Shown here: positions 7,278 through 17,313 of the stretch, piece by piece | Layout: each line of letters starts with the position of its first letter | Position numbering within the stretch: position 1 is the stretch's first letter | DNA from: Thioclava sp. JE_KL1 | Lineage (GTDB): Bacteria; Pseudomonadota; Alphaproteobacteria; Rhodobacterales; Rhodobacteraceae | DNA: 46,229 nucleotides | Assembly: GCF_009296265.1 (NCBI RefSeq) | Contig: NZ_WBJS01000015.1 | Coordinates: 1-46,229 of the forward strand | Reading direction: 5' to 3' | Notes under the pieces: model-generated | The model's input: the letters and a program-made list of their open reading frames with translations, nothing else | Database searches by the model: none | What the model was told of the DNA's origin: nothing | Program-made: the position numbers and the translations under genes

Positions 7278-8381
7278 ATGCCTGCCGACTCCACGGTTAC
7301 CGACGAGCGCGTCCGCGAGGAGACAGTTCTCGCGCGCTTGATGAAGCGGCCCGAACTGGGCGCGATCGCCGGGCTCATTCTCGTGACGATCTTCTTTCTC
7401 TTCACCGCCAATGCGTCGATGTTCACCCTTTCGGGGATCATGAACTTCCTGACGCCCGCGGCCCAGCTCGGCATTCTCGCCATCGGCGCGTCGCTTCTGA
7501 TGATCGGGGGAGAGTTCGACCTTTCGATCGGCTCGATGGTCGCCTTCGCGGGGATGATCTTCGGCGCGCTCGTGGTCAATCTGGGACTGCCGCTGATCGT
7601 GGCCATTCCCGGCACGCTGATCTTCGCTGGCATGATGGGCGTGGTGAACGGGCAGCTGGTGATCCGCACGGGGCTGCCCTCCTTCATCGTCACGCTGGCT
7701 TTCCTGTTCATTCTGCGCGGCCTGTCGCTCGTCGGGCTGAAATATCTGACCGGCGGCTCGACCCAGCTGCGCGGCGTGCGCGATGCGGTGGGTGATGACT
7801 GGCTGGCACCGTTCTTCTCGGGCGACGCGTTCACGGGTCTCTTCGCGAAGCTCGCCGAGTGGGGCTGGATCGACACGTTCAAGTCGGGCGCGCCGAAAGT
7901 GCCGGGCGTGCCGGTCGAGATCCTGTGGTTCATCGGTATCGCGCTGTTTGCCACCTGGATCCTGCTGCGCACCCCCGCCGGCAACTGGATCTTCGCTGCC
8001 GGCGGCGACAAGAACGCGGCCTCCAATTCGGGCGTGCCGGTCAACCGGGTGAAGACGACGCTCTTCATCGTGACCGCCTGTTGCGCCGCGCTCGTCGCCA
8101 TCATGACCGTGATCGACGCGGGCTCCACCGATGCGCGTCGCGGCTTCCAGAAAGAATTCGAGGCGATCATCGCCGCGGTGATCGGGGGCTCGCTGCTGAC
8201 CGGCGGTTACGGCTCGGCGATCGGCGCCTTCTTCGGTTCGATCATCTTCGGCATGGTCGTGATCGGCCTGACCTACACCTCGATTGATCAGGACTGGTTC
8301 CAAGTCTTCCTGGGCGGGATGCTGCTGCTCGCCGTGATCTTCAACAACGTGATCCGCAAGCGCGTGACGGGGGAACGCTGA
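7278..8381 (+). CDS. inositol ABC transporter, permease (CUT2)
   Basis: A 367-residue inner-membrane permease of the RbsC/BPD_transp_2 family with many hydrophobic helices. Typical motifs are [20 protein letters not shown] in an early helix region and the late [20 protein letters not shown]. It forms the channel with the ATPase encoded 1 bp downstream. A loop near residues 175-215 ([20 protein letters not shown]) is longer than in RbsC, which may be periplasmic. GGGAGGG lies 10 bases upstream of the ATG. Confidence 0.9.
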   Translation: MPADSTVTDERVREETVLARLMKRPELGAIAGLILVTIFFLFTANASMFTLSGIMNFLTPAAQLGILAIGASLLMIGGEFDLSIGSMVAFAGMIFGALVVNLGLPLIVAIPGTLIFAGMMGVVNGQLVIRTGLPSFIVTLAFLFILRGLSLVGLKYLTGGSTQLRGVRDAVGDDWLAPFFSGDAFTGLFAKLAEWGWIDTFKSGAPKVPGVPVEILWFIGIALFATWILLRTPAGNWIFAAGGDKNAASNSGVPVNRVKTTLFIVTACCAALVAIMTVIDAGSTDARRGFQKEFEAIIAAVIGGSLLTGGYGSAIGAFFGSIIFGMVVIGLTYTSIDQDWFQVFLGGMLLLAVIFNNVIRKRVTGER

Positions 8382-8382
8382 T

Positions 8383-9204
8383 ATGGAAATTGAGACCGCA
8401 TTCCATCACGGCGCCGTCGCCGCCGACGCCAAGCCCATCCTCGAGATGCGCGGCATCAAGAAGCACTTCGGCAACGTGATCGCGCTGGCCGGTGTCAGCT
8501 TCGATATCCGCCCCGGCGAGTGTCACTGCCTTCTCGGCGATAACGGCGCGGGCAAATCGACCTTCATCAAGACGATGTCGGGCGTGCACAAGCCGACCGA
8601 GGGCGAGATCCTGTTCGAGGACAAGCCGATGAACTTCTCGAGCCCGCGCGATGCGATGGAGGCCGGGATCGCCACGGTGTTTCAGGACCTCGCGATGATC
8701 CCCCTGATGAGCGTGACGCGCAATTTCTTCATGGGGCGCGAGCCCACGAAAGGGGCGGGCCCGTTCAAGCGCTTCGACGTGAAGCAAGCCAATGAGGTCT
8801 GCGTCGAAGAGATGCGAAATATGGGCATCAACCTCCGCGGTCCCGATCAGGCGGTGGGCACCCTCTCGGGGGGCGAACGCCAGACCGTTGCCATCGCCCG
8901 CGCGGTCTATTTCGGCGCGAAGGTTCTGATCCTCGACGAGCCGACCTCGGCGCTTGGCGTGCGCCAGACCTCGAACGTGCTCGCCACGATTGACAAGGTG
9001 CGCAAGCAGGGCGTGGGTGTCGTGTTCATCAGCCATAACGTGCGCCATGCGATGGCGGTGGGCGACCGCTTCACCGTGCTCAATCGCGGCAAGACGCTGG
9101 GCACCGCAACCCGGGGCGAGATCACGCCGAACGAGTTGCAGGATCTGATGGCCGGTGGCCAGGAGATGGCACAGCTCGAAGGCTCGCTCGGCGGCACGAT
9201 CTGA
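8383..9204 (+). CDS. inositol ABC transporter, single-domain ATPase
   Basis: A 273-residue ABC ATPase. Walker A is [10 protein letters not shown] (about residues 54-63), the signature is [15 protein letters not shown], and Walker B is [12 protein letters not shown], followed by the switch His in [11 protein letters not shown]. The family model (RbsA, XylG) carries two fused ATPase domains and about 500 residues; this protein has one, so it would act as a homodimer. It starts 1 bp after the permease stop. It energises inositol uptake by position. The last 25 residues ([15 protein letters not shown]) match the usual end of such half-size proteins. Confidence 0.9.
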   Translation: MEIETAFHHGAVAADAKPILEMRGIKKHFGNVIALAGVSFDIRPGECHCLLGDNGAGKSTFIKTMSGVHKPTEGEILFEDKPMNFSSPRDAMEAGIATVFQDLAMIPLMSVTRNFFMGREPTKGAGPFKRFDVKQANEVCVEEMRNMGINLRGPDQAVGTLSGGERQTVAIARAVYFGAKVLILDEPTSALGVRQTSNVLATIDKVRKQGVGVVFISHNVRHAMAVGDRFTVLNRGKTLGTATRGEITPNELQDLMAGGQEMAQLEGSLGGTI

Positions 9205-9268
9205 CAAGCGGCAGGGGCGTCGCGCGTCCCTGTTACGGACAAGAATGACTTCAGCAACCGAGGGTGAC

Positions 9269-10393
9269 ATGGCGCTTCCGATGCCCGAAACTCCGCTTGG
9301 CGTGGCCCTGATCGGGACCGGCTTCATGGGGAAATGTCATGCCATGGCGTGGCGCAACCTCGCGACCGTCTTCGGCGGCGCGCATCCCCGGTTGGAGATC
9401 CTCTGCGACACGCCCTCCGACAAGGCCCGCGCCTTCGCTGAGCAGTTCGGCTTCGCGCGTGGCAGCGACGATTGGCAGGCGACTTGCGCCGATCCGGCGG
9501 TCGATGTGGTCTCGATCACCGCGCCCAACGGATTGCACCGCCCGATGGCCGAGACCGCCCTGCGTGCGGGCAAGCATGTCTGGCTGGAAAAGCCGATGGC
9601 GCTGACGCTGGAAGATGCGCGGGCGATGGCCGGGCTCGCAGCGGAGCATCCCGGGCAGGTCACGATCCTCGGTTACAACTACCTTCGGTCTCCCGCTTTC
9701 CAGATGGCCAGCAAGCTGATCTGGGAGGGCGCGATCGGCACGCTCCGCGCGTTCCGGGGCGTCTATGACGAAGACTATTCCGCCGACCCGCGCCTCCCGT
9801 GGTCGTGGCGGATGACGCGCGAGGCTGGTGGTCTGGGCGCCTTGGGCGATCTGGGCTGCCACCTCGTGTCGCAGATGGTGGCGCTGATGGGGCCGGTTGA
9901 GGAGCTGACCGCGATGACCCAAATCGCGATCTCCGAGCGCACTTCCCCCGAAGGCCCCAAGCCGGTCGAGAACGAGGACAGCGCGCTGGCCCTGATCCGG
10001 TTCGCGAGCGGCGCGCAGGGCTCGTTCGCCACGTCGCGGGTGGCGCGCGGGCGTAAGTGTCGTTTGCAATGGGAGATCCATGGATCGGACGGCACGCTGG
10101 TCTTCGATCAGGAGAACATGAACGAGCTGTGGTTGCATCGCGCCGGAGAGGCGGGGTTCACCCGTCACCTGACCGGCCCCGATCAGCCCGATTTCGCCGC
10201 CTTCTGCCCCGCGCCGGGGCATAATTTCGGCTTCAACGAACAGAAAGTGATCGAGGCGCGCGACCTCTGCGCAGCCATCGCGGGCGGGCCGAATGCCGGC
10301 CCCGATTTCGCCGTCGGTCTGGAAATCGAGACGGTGATCCACGCGATGGCGCGCTCGAACGGCGCCCCGATCCGGATCGGAGATATGGCATGA
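9269..10393 (+). CDS. Gfo/Idh/MocA oxidoreductase, probable second inositol dehydrogenase
   Basis: A 374-residue NAD(P)-dependent oxidoreductase. The dinucleotide fold has [18 protein letters not shown], and the catalytic lysine is in WLEKPMALT. The substrate domain has [17 protein letters not shown] in the position of the active-site Asp/His. Within inositol operons this paralogue often oxidises scyllo-inositol, D-chiro-inositol or a keto form. I placed the start at ATG 9269, preceded by GAGGGTG; ATG 9245 in the same frame is possible. The stop overlaps the iolC start (ATGA). The exact stereoisomer is not visible from sequence. Confidence 0.85.
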   Translation: MALPMPETPLGVALIGTGFMGKCHAMAWRNLATVFGGAHPRLEILCDTPSDKARAFAEQFGFARGSDDWQATCADPAVDVVSITAPNGLHRPMAETALRAGKHVWLEKPMALTLEDARAMAGLAAEHPGQVTILGYNYLRSPAFQMASKLIWEGAIGTLRAFRGVYDEDYSADPRLPWSWRMTREAGGLGALGDLGCHLVSQMVALMGPVEELTAMTQIAISERTSPEGPKPVENEDSALALIRFASGAQGSFATSRVARGRKCRLQWEIHGSDGTLVFDQENMNELWLHRAGEAGFTRHLTGPDQPDFAAFCPAPGHNFGFNEQKVIEARDLCAAIAGGPNAGPDFAVGLEIETVIHAMARSNGAPIRIGDMA

Positions 10394-12309
10394 AAAACCT
10401 CGACGTGATCACGATTGGCCGGGCAGGCGTTGATTTGTATGGGGCGCAGATTGGCGGGCGTCTGGAGGATATGGGCTCGTTCGAGAAGTATATCGGCGGG
10501 AGCCCGACGAACATCGCCTGCGGGACGGCGCGGCTGGGGCTGAAGTCCGGGCTGATCACTCGCGTTGGCGACGAGCATATGGGCCGCTTCATCCGCGAGC
10601 AGTTGCTGCGCGAGGGGGTGGATGTGACCGGCGTTGCGACCGACCCGGAGCGGCTGACGGCGCTGGTGATCCTCGGCATTCGCGACGAGGAACAGTTCCC
10701 GCTGATCTTCTACCGCGAGAACTGCGCGGATATGGCGCTGAGCGAGGAGGATATCGACGAGGCGCTGATCGCGCGGACGCGCTCGGTGCTCGCGACGGGC
10801 ACGCACCTGTCGCATCCGCGCACGCGGGCGGCGGTGCTCAAGGCGCTGGAACTGGCCCGAAAGCATGGGGCGAAGACTGCGCTCGACATCGACTACCGCC
10901 CGAACCTCTGGGGCGTGGCGGGACATGGCGAGGGCGAGAGCCGCTTCGTGGAGAGCGCCGAGGTGACCGAGAAGCTAATGGCCACGCTGCACCATTTCGA
11001 CCTGATCGTGGGCACGGAAGAGGAATTCCACATCGCGGGCGGCTCGACCGATACGATTACGGCGCTGCGTGCGGTGCGCAAGGTTTCCGACGCCACGCTG
11101 GTGTGCAAACGCGGAGCCGCCGGCGCGGTGGCTTTCGAGGGCGACATTCCCGACAGCCTCGATGACGGCCAGACCGGCCCGGGCTTCCCGATCGAGGTGT
11201 TCAACGTGCTGGGCGCGGGTGACGGGTTCTTCTCGGGTCTGATGAAGGGCTGGCTCGATGGCGAGAGCTGGCCGAAGGCGCTGGAATACGCGAATGCCTG
11301 CGGGGCCTTTGCGGTCTCGCGCCATGGCTGCACGCCCGCCTATCCCTCGCTGACCGAGCTGGAATTCTTCCTCAAGCGCGGGGTGAAGCAGCCTGATCTG
11401 CGCAACGATGCGGAGCTGGAGCAGATCCACTGGTCGACCAACCGGCACACGCGCTCTCTGCCCGATTGGCCGGATTACCGGGTCTTCGCCTTCGATCACC
11501 GGATGCAGCTCGAAGAGATGCCGGGCTACACGCTCAAGAAGGGTGGCGCGTTCAAGGAGCTGTGCCTTTCGGCGGCAACCCAGGTGCAGGACGGGCGGCC
11601 GGGCTACGGTATTCTGTGCGATGACCGGATCGGGCGCGCGGCGCTGCATGCGGCCTCCGGGTCGGGCCTCTGGATCGGGCGGCCCTGCGAATGGCCGGGC
11701 TCGCGCCCGCTGGAACTGGAGCCGGAACTGGGCCCCGATTGCGGCGGTCTGACCCAATGGGCGCGCGAAGAGGTGGTGAAGGTTTTGTGCTTCTGCCACC
11801 CCAATGACGATGCCGAGACCCGCGCCACTCAGGAGGCCGTGGTCAAGCGCCTCTTTACCGCGGCGCGCAGGAACGGGCTGGAATTCCTGCTCGAGGTCAT
11901 TCCGTCCAAGGTGGGGCCGGTCGATGCCGACACCACCGCGACCCTGATCCGGCAATTCTACGAGATCGGCATCTACCCGGATTGGTGGAAGCTGGAACCG
12001 ATGGCGGACGCGGCCGGATGGGCCAAGGCCGTGGCCGCCATCGAGGACTACGACAAGCACACCCGCGGGATCGTGGTGCTGGGCTTGGATGCGCCGGAGG
12101 CGGAACTGGCGGCGAGCTTCGAGGTCGCGGCCGGGTTCGATCTGGTCAAAGGCTTTGCCGTTGGCCGGACAATCTTTGGCGACGTGGCGCGGGCCTGGAT
12201 GCAGGGTGAGCTGACCGATGCCGAGGCCGTGGCCGAGATGGCGCGACGCTACACGAGACTTTGCGGGATCTGGGACGGAGCGCGGGCGAAGGCAGCCAAG
12301 GCGGCTTGA
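10390..12309 (+). CDS. iolC: 5-dehydro-2-deoxygluconokinase fused to DUF2090 domain
   Basis: A 639-residue two-domain protein. Residues 1 to about 325 form a PfkB-family kinase with [19 protein letters not shown] near the N-terminus and the catalytic-base motif [16 protein letters not shown]. It phosphorylates 2-deoxy-5-keto-gluconate. Residues about 330-635 match the DUF2090 domain found at the C-terminus of many proteobacterial IolC proteins; it looks like a TIM-barrel aldolase ([19 protein letters not shown]). No separate iolJ aldolase gene is present, so the second domain may perform that cleavage. The start overlaps the upstream stop. Confidence 0.92.
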   Translation: MKNLDVITIGRAGVDLYGAQIGGRLEDMGSFEKYIGGSPTNIACGTARLGLKSGLITRVGDEHMGRFIREQLLREGVDVTGVATDPERLTALVILGIRDEEQFPLIFYRENCADMALSEEDIDEALIARTRSVLATGTHLSHPRTRAAVLKALELARKHGAKTALDIDYRPNLWGVAGHGEGESRFVESAEVTEKLMATLHHFDLIVGTEEEFHIAGGSTDTITALRAVRKVSDATLVCKRGAAGAVAFEGDIPDSLDDGQTGPGFPIEVFNVLGAGDGFFSGLMKGWLDGESWPKALEYANACGAFAVSRHGCTPAYPSLTELEFFLKRGVKQPDLRNDAELEQIHWSTNRHTRSLPDWPDYRVFAFDHRMQLEEMPGYTLKKGGAFKELCLSAATQVQDGRPGYGILCDDRIGRAALHAASGSGLWIGRPCEWPGSRPLELEPELGPDCGGLTQWAREEVVKVLCFCHPNDDAETRATQEAVVKRLFTAARRNGLEFLLEVIPSKVGPVDADTTATLIRQFYEIGIYPDWWKLEPMADAAGWAKAVAAIEDYDKHTRGIVVLGLDAPEAELAASFEVAAGFDLVKGFAVGRTIFGDVARAWMQGELTDAEAVAEMARRYTRLCGIWDGARAKAAKAA

Positions 12310-12323
12310 GGTGTCAGCGGAGA

Positions 12324-12390
12324 GGGGGCTCTGCCCCCGCTCCCTGACGGGAGCCCCCCGGGATATTTGGGCCAAGAGGAAGTGGCCCCA
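12324..12390 (+). repeat. Rhodobacteraceae-type intergenic double-hairpin repeat
   Basis: Two hairpins stand in tandem: GGGGGC-TCT-GCCCCC (12324-12338) and GCTCCC-TGAC-GGGAGC (12339-12354). They are followed by a CCCGGGATATTTGGGCCAAGA tail running into GAGGAAG. I recall this compound element as very frequent between genes in Rhodobacteraceae genomes. Here it separates iolC from iolD and could moderate transcription or RNA stability. There is only one full copy in the window. Confidence 0.65.
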
Positions 12391-12405
12391 GAGAGGAAGA
12401 GAGAG

Positions 12406-14262
12406 ATGAGCGAGACGATCCGGCTGACCGCCGCGCAGGCGATGGTGAAGTGGCTCTCGGTGCAGATGACCGAGGATGGCGAGCGGTTCATCGAAGGGAT
12501 GTGGGCGATCTTCGGCCATGGCAACGTGGCCGGGATCGGCGAGGCGCTGCATGCCTACAAGGACGTCTTCCCGACCTGGCGCGGGCAGAACGAGCAGACG
12601 ATGGGTCATGCGGCGATCGCCTATGCCAAGGGCAAGAAGCGCACGCGCGCCCATGCGGTGACATCAAGCATCGGGCCGGGCTCGACGAACCTCGTAACAG
12701 CTGCCGCACTGGCGCATGTGAACCGGTTGCCGGTGCTGATCGTGGCGGGCGATGTGTTTGCGACGCGTCGTCCCGATCCGGTGCTGCAGCAGGTCGAGGA
12801 TTTCGACGATGGCACCGTCAGCGCGAATGACTGCTTCCGCCCGGTCTCGCGCTATTACGATCGGATCTCGCGGCCTGAGCATATCCTGTCCGCGCTGCCG
12901 CGGGCGCTGCGGGTGATGACCGATCCGGCCAATTGCGGCCCCGCCGTTCTGGCCTTCTGTCAGGACACGCAGGCCGAGGCCTATGATTACCCGGTGGAGT
13001 TCTTCGAGCCCCGCGTTTGGCGTATTCGCCGTCCCGCTCCCGATGCGGGGGAATTGGCGCGGGTCGCGGAGATGGTGAAGGCGTCGAAGAACCCGGTGAT
13101 CATCGCCGGTGGCGGTGTGGTCTATAGCCAAGCCGAGGACACGCTCGCGGAGTTCGCGTCGAAGCACCAGATTCCGGTGGCCGAGACGCAGGCGGGCAAG
13201 TCGAGCCTCGCGCAGAGCCATCCGATGAGTTTCGGGGCGTCCGGCGTGGACGGCTCGGCGGCGGCCAATACCGCCTCGCAAAACGCCGATCTGGTGATCG
13301 GGGTCGGCACGCGGTTCCAGGACTTCACCACCGGCTCGCGGACGCTGTTCGGGGCAGGGGCGAAGCTGGTGAGCATCAATATCCACGGCTATGACGCGGC
13401 CAAGCACGGGGCCGAAAGCCTGGTGGCCGATGCCAAGGTCGCGCTTGAGCAGTTGAGCGCCGCACTTGGCGATTATCGGGCCGAGGCGCCCGATGCCGAT
13501 GCCCGCGCAGACTGGCTGCGCGCGGTCGACGCCTATTGCGCGCGTCCCGAGGATCAGGCGGCGCTGCCGACCGACGGTCAGGTGATCGGCGCGGTGCAAC
13601 GTGCCACGGGAGATGACGCCGTCGCGATGTGTGCGGCTGGCACGATGCCCGGTGCGCTGAAGCTTTTGTGGAAGCCGTCTCAGGGCGGCTATCACATGGA
13701 ATACGGCTATTCCTGCATGGGCTACGAGGTGGCGGGCGCGATGGGCCTCAAGCTCGCGCGGCCCGAGCGTGACGTGCTCTGCTTCGTGGGTGACGGCTCC
13801 TACATGATGGCGAATTCGGAGCTCGCGACGGCGGTGATGCGCCGTGTGCCCTTCACGGTGATCCTGACCGACAACCGCGGCTATGGCTGCATCAACCGGC
13901 TGCAGACAATGGGCTGCGGCGGTGAGCCCTTCAATAACATGTATGTCGATTGCAATGTCGAGGTGCAGCCCGAGATCGACTACGTCGCGCATGCAGCGGC
14001 GATGGGCGCGCATGCGGTGAAGGCCAAGGATACCGACCAGCTCGAGGCGGAAGTGAAAGCTGCGCGCGAGCGTGACATCCCGACGGTCATCGTGATCGAC
14101 ACCGTGGCCAAGGACTTCCCCGGAACCGGGCTGGAAACCACGGCAGGCGAACACGGTTTCTTCTGGGACGTGGCAGTGCCCGAGGTTTCGGACCGCCAAA
14201 AGCAGCGTGATCGCTTCGAGGAATACCTGACCCAGATCGCAAACGCGCGGCTGGTGAATTGA
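12406..14262 (+). CDS. iolD: 3D-(3,5/4)-trihydroxycyclohexane-1,2-dione hydrolase
   Basis: A 618-residue thiamine-diphosphate enzyme of the acetolactate synthase fold that opens the cyclohexane ring of the inositol intermediate. The N-terminal domain has the ThDP Glu region and '[20 protein letters not shown]'. The middle domain spans roughly residues 200-380. The C-terminal domain has the ThDP-Mg motif [13 protein letters not shown] ending with [12 protein letters not shown]. Length is normal for IolD. ATG 12406 is chosen because purine-rich GAGAGGAAGAGAG precedes it and the family starts here. The iolE start follows by 11 bp. Confidence 0.94.
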   Translation: MSETIRLTAAQAMVKWLSVQMTEDGERFIEGMWAIFGHGNVAGIGEALHAYKDVFPTWRGQNEQTMGHAAIAYAKGKKRTRAHAVTSSIGPGSTNLVTAAALAHVNRLPVLIVAGDVFATRRPDPVLQQVEDFDDGTVSANDCFRPVSRYYDRISRPEHILSALPRALRVMTDPANCGPAVLAFCQDTQAEAYDYPVEFFEPRVWRIRRPAPDAGELARVAEMVKASKNPVIIAGGGVVYSQAEDTLAEFASKHQIPVAETQAGKSSLAQSHPMSFGASGVDGSAAANTASQNADLVIGVGTRFQDFTTGSRTLFGAGAKLVSINIHGYDAAKHGAESLVADAKVALEQLSAALGDYRAEAPDADARADWLRAVDAYCARPEDQAALPTDGQVIGAVQRATGDDAVAMCAAGTMPGALKLLWKPSQGGYHMEYGYSCMGYEVAGAMGLKLARPERDVLCFVGDGSYMMANSELATAVMRRVPFTVILTDNRGYGCINRLQTMGCGGEPFNNMYVDCNVEVQPEIDYVAHAAAMGAHAVKAKDTDQLEAEVKAARERDIPTVIVIDTVAKDFPGTGLETTAGEHGFFWDVAVPEVSDRQKQRDRFEEYLTQIANARLVN

Positions 14263-14273
14263 GGAGGAGAGAG

Positions 14274-15188
14274 ATGATCCGTTTCGGCACGAACCCGATT
14301 GCCTGGGCCAATGACGACGACCATTCCCTGGGCGCGCATATCCCGACCGAGCAGATCCTGCGCGAGGCCGCCGAGATTGGCTTCGACGGGATCGAGAATG
14401 GCCATCGCTGGCCGCAGGATGATCCCGAAGCGCTCAAGCAATTGCTCAGCGGCTACGGGTTGGCTTTCGTCTCCGGGTGGTATTCGCTGAACCTTCTGAC
14501 GCAATCGGTTGAAGATGAGAAAGTGGCGATCCAGCCGCATCTCGACAAGCTCAAGCATAATGGCTGCACCGTCTGTATTGCCTGTGAGACGTCGAACTCG
14601 GTGCAGGGGCAGGACGTGCCGCTGTCGGAGAAGCCGGTGTTGAGAGAGGCCGAGATGGCCGCGTTCGGGGCGAAGATCGAGGAGCTGGCGGCGTTCACCG
14701 CCGGGCAGGGCGTCGATCTGGTCTATCACCACCACATGGGCACTGTCGTCGAGACGTCTGCCGAGATCGACGCGTTCATGGCGGCGACCGGGCCTGCGAC
14801 GAAGCTGCTGTTCGATGCGGGGCATTGTTATTTCGGCGGCGACGGGATCGATCCGGTTCCGATCCTGCGCAAATATGTCGACCGCGTGCGCCATTTCCAC
14901 GCCAAGAACGTTCGCCCCGAGGTGATGCGGCAGGTCCGCGACACCGGCATGTCCTTCATGGACGGGGTGCGCGCAGGTGTCTTCACCGTGCCGGGTGATC
15001 CTGAGGGCGGCGTGGAGTTCGGACCGCTCCTGCGGATCCTGAAGGAGGCGGGCTATGACGGCTGGATCGTGATCGAGGCCGAGCAGGATCCCGATCTCCG
15101 CAACCCGTTTGAGTATCAGTCCTTGGGGCTCAAAACCCTCAAGTCAGCCGCCGTCGAGGCGGGGCTGATCGCCACTGAGCAGGCCTGA
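14274..15188 (+). CDS. iolE: myo-inosose-2 dehydratase
   Basis: A 304-residue TIM-barrel protein of the xylose-isomerase-like family that dehydrates 2-keto-myo-inositol to the trihydroxycyclohexane-dione used by IolD. The IolE start ([13 protein letters not shown]) is clear. Metal-binding residues are likely in [30 protein letters not shown] and [19 protein letters not shown] before ATG 14274 fixes the start. Spacing to the small membrane protein downstream is 4 bp. Confidence 0.94.
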   Translation: MIRFGTNPIAWANDDDHSLGAHIPTEQILREAAEIGFDGIENGHRWPQDDPEALKQLLSGYGLAFVSGWYSLNLLTQSVEDEKVAIQPHLDKLKHNGCTVCIACETSNSVQGQDVPLSEKPVLREAEMAAFGAKIEELAAFTAGQGVDLVYHHHMGTVVETSAEIDAFMAATGPATKLLFDAGHCYFGGDGIDPVPILRKYVDRVRHFHAKNVRPEVMRQVRDTGMSFMDGVRAGVFTVPGDPEGGVEFGPLLRILKEAGYDGWIVIEAEQDPDLRNPFEYQSLGLKTLKSAAVEAGLIATEQA

Positions 15189-15192
15189 GCGC

Positions 15193-15396
15193 ATGGCCCG
15201 CGATCGCTTCCTCGATTTCGACACGCCCTGGTTCCGCCCGCTGTGGAAGCGGCTGCTGGTGATGGGGGTGGCCCTTGGCTGGGGCCTGTTCGAACTCGTC
15301 GCTGGAGATCCGGGCTTCGCGATCCTGTTCCTCGCGATGGGCGGGTATGCCGCCTATCGTCTTTTCGTGACCTTCAATCCGAGAGAAGACAAATGA
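15193..15396 (+). CDS. small membrane protein inside the iol operon
   Basis: A 67-residue protein with two hydrophobic helices, about residues 20-36 (RLLVMGVALGWGLFELVAGD) and 41-60 (GFAILFLAMGGYAAYRLFV), joined by a short turn. The N-terminus is polar and the tail is FNPREDK. It starts 4 bp after iolE and its stop overlaps iolB by ATGA, so it is almost certainly expressed with the operon. I do not recognise a named family. It could be a small inner-membrane accessory protein. The operon position argues for real coding; no function is implied. Confidence 0.7.
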   Translation: MARDRFLDFDTPWFRPLWKRLLVMGVALGWGLFELVAGDPGFAILFLAMGGYAAYRLFVTFNPREDK

Positions 15397-16199
15397 CCGA
15401 TCTGCTGCGCAAACCGTTTGGCACCCATGGCAAGGTGCATGAGATCACCCCGCAATCGGCGGGCTGGCGCTATGTCGGGTTCTCGCTCTACCGGCTGCGC
15501 GCGGGCGAGAGCGCGGCGGAGGCCACCGGTCCGAACGAGGCGATCCTCGTGATGGTCGAGGGCAAGGCGCGGGTTGTAGCCGCCGGGCAGGACTGGGGCG
15601 TGTTGGGCGAGCGAATGAACGTTTTCGAGAAGACGCCGCCGCATTGCCTCTATGTGCCCAACGATCAGGACTGGGAGGCCGTGGCCGAGACGGATTGCAC
15701 CATCGCGGTCTGCACAGCACCCGGCAAGGGCGGGCATGAAGCGCGCAAGATTGGGCCCGACGGGATCAGCCTGACCGAGCGCGGCAAAGGCACCAACACG
15801 CGCTACATCAACAATATCGCGATGGAGGGGGAGGATTACTGCGACAGCCTGCTGGTGACCGAGGTCTTCACCCCGGCGGGCCATTGGTCGTCCTATCCGA
15901 GCCACCGTCACGACGAGGATGACTTCCCGCGCATCACCTATCTCGAAGAGACCTATTACCACCGCCTGAACCCGGCACAGGGCTTCGGCATCCAGCGCGT
16001 CTATACCGAGGACGGCACGCTTGATGAGACGATGGCGGTTTCGGATGGCGACGTGGTGCTGGTCCCGCGCGGGCATCATCCCTGCGGGGCACCCTACGGG
16101 TTCGAGATGTATTACCTCAACGTCATGGCCGGGCCGCGCCGCAACTGGCGGTTCCAGGCGGATCCGGCGGTGCAGTGGATCATGGACCGGGATGCCTGA
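15393..16199 (+). CDS. iolB: 5-deoxy-glucuronate isomerase
   Basis: A 268-residue bicupin that converts 5-deoxy-D-glucuronate to 2-deoxy-5-keto-gluconate, the substrate of IolC. Typical motifs are GWRYVGFSLYRLRAGE near the N-terminus, PAGHWSSYPSHRHDEDDFP with the metal histidines, LEETYYHRLNPAQGFG, and GDVVLVPRGHHPCGAPYGFE. The start at 15393 overlaps the small membrane gene stop. Length is normal for IolB. Confidence 0.95.
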   Translation: MTDLLRKPFGTHGKVHEITPQSAGWRYVGFSLYRLRAGESAAEATGPNEAILVMVEGKARVVAAGQDWGVLGERMNVFEKTPPHCLYVPNDQDWEAVAETDCTIAVCTAPGKGGHEARKIGPDGISLTERGKGTNTRYINNIAMEGEDYCDSLLVTEVFTPAGHWSSYPSHRHDEDDFPRITYLEETYYHRLNPAQGFGIQRVYTEDGTLDETMAVSDGDVVLVPRGHHPCGAPYGFEMYYLNVMAGPRRNWRFQADPAVQWIMDRDA

Positions 16200-16218
16200 G
16201 GGCATCCGGGTGGAGAAG

Positions 16219-17001
16219 ATGATGGAACAACCGTTTCAACTGGCGGCCTGCGCAGAGATGCTCTGGCGGGACCGACCGATCGAATGGCGTGCAGCGCGGC
16301 TGACAGAGATGGGCTTCGGCGTGGGGTTGTGGAATTGGCCGGAACACGACCTCGACAAGCTCGAGACGGTGGGGGCGAATTACACGATCATGAACGGCTA
16401 TCTGGAGGGGCGGCTGAGTGACCCAGAGGGGGCGGAAATGCTGCTGCGCTCGGCGCGTGAGACCGCGGCGGTTGGCAAGCGGCTGGGCGTGGATCGGCTC
16501 AACCTGCATGGCACGGGGCTTGGGGACGGCGGTATCCCGATCCCGCAGCATGGCAGCTTCGCGCCGGGCAGCTTCCAGCGGGCCTGCGATACGCTGAACC
16601 GGATTTGCGATCTGGCCGAGGAAGAGGGGGTGGTCTTCACGCTCGAGAACCTCAATCCTATCGACCATCCGGGCTGCCCCTTCGGCTCTACCGCGGATGT
16701 GCTGGCGCTGGTCTCGACCGTCGATCGCCCGCAGCTGCGGATCAATCTCGACCTCTATCATACGCAGATCGGCGAAGGGGATCTGATCCGCTGGTGCAAG
16801 GCGAGCCTGCCCTGGATCGGTGAGGTCCAGGTGGCCGACAATCCGGGGCGCTTCGAGCCGGGCACAGGTGAGATCAACTATGCCGGTGTGGCGAAAGCGC
16901 TGCAGCAGATGGGCTATCGCGGCCCGGTCGCCATGGAGGCCTTCGCGCAGGGCGATGAGGAGGCGGCACTCGAGGCGTTCCGCGCCGCCTTCACACTCTG
17001 A
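16219..17001 (+). CDS. hydroxypyruvate isomerase-like TIM-barrel protein
   Basis: A 260-residue sugar-isomerase-like barrel. The motifs HGTGLGDG, VVFTLENLNPIDHPGCPFG, INLDLYHTQIGEGDL, VQVADNPGRFEPGTGEINYA and VAMEAFAQGDEE match the hydroxypyruvate isomerase (Hyi/OtnI) group, with Glu, Asp, His and Glu as metal ligands. In iol operons such a protein may serve as IolI (2-keto-inositol isomerase) or act on a later product. I chose MMEQPFQ at 16219 with GGAG upstream. ATG 16222 gives better spacing and ATG 16192 would overlap iolB by 8 bp. Confidence 0.8.
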   Translation: MMEQPFQLAACAEMLWRDRPIEWRAARLTEMGFGVGLWNWPEHDLDKLETVGANYTIMNGYLEGRLSDPEGAEMLLRSARETAAVGKRLGVDRLNLHGTGLGDGGIPIPQHGSFAPGSFQRACDTLNRICDLAEEEGVVFTLENLNPIDHPGCPFGSTADVLALVSTVDRPQLRINLDLYHTQIGEGDLIRWCKASLPWIGEVQVADNPGRFEPGTGEINYAGVAKALQQMGYRGPVAMEAFAQGDEEAALEAFRAAFTL

Positions 17002-17186
17002 GACCCGTCGATATGCAAAGCGGTGTGCTGGTCGCTCTTCCGATCCGCATACTGTTCCGTTCCGCCACTGAAGTGGACCGTCGCGCCAGTGGCACGACGA
17101 CACCAACGACAGCATTGTGCTTTGGGCTAACGTCCACCGGCCCCGGAATCCCTTGTCCCGATGGACCAGGTCCAGTCATGCCCTAA

Positions 17187-17312
17187 CTATCAAACCCGGC
17201 CACTCAGGTGGGGCTGATCACCGGCCCGACCAAGTCGCTGGAACTGGGTCAGACCGAGACGCTGGAGAGCGGTCTCGTCTGGCTTCGGCATCGCGTGACC
17301 AAGGAAAACTGA
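17187..17312 (+). pseudogene. C-terminal fragment of an unidentified gene before the MFS gene
   Basis: In the 312-bp gap after the inositol operon, only the last part looks coding. From 17187 a frame without start codon reads toward GLITGPTKSLELGQTETLES and ends GLVWLRHRVTKEN at 17312. The sequence is plausible protein but I cannot name it. The rest of the gap (17002-17186) holds nothing I recognise. It may be what remains of a gene deleted when the accessory region formed. Confidence 0.25.
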
Positions 17313-17313
17313 A

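Noticed and set aside
5855-8170. Very long open frame (771 residues) on the minus strand
   Set aside because: It lies opposite iolG, the binding-protein gene and the permease gene, and its composition (Arg, His, Pro, Ser rich) is that of an antisense shadow in GC-rich DNA.
7098-8303. Second long minus-strand frame of 401 residues
   Set aside because: It is antisense to the inositol permease, rich in charged residues without motifs, and a typical shadow.
10975-12654. 559-residue minus-strand frame over iolC
   Set aside because: Antisense to a well-supported kinase-DUF2090 gene, with no family resemblance.
12664-14199. 511-residue minus-strand frame over iolD
   Set aside because: Antisense to a clear ThDP enzyme; His and Arg rich without motifs.
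17002-17186. Short frames between the inositol operon and the MFS gene
   Set aside because: No ribosome sites and no protein-like sequence apart from the fragment ending at 17312.
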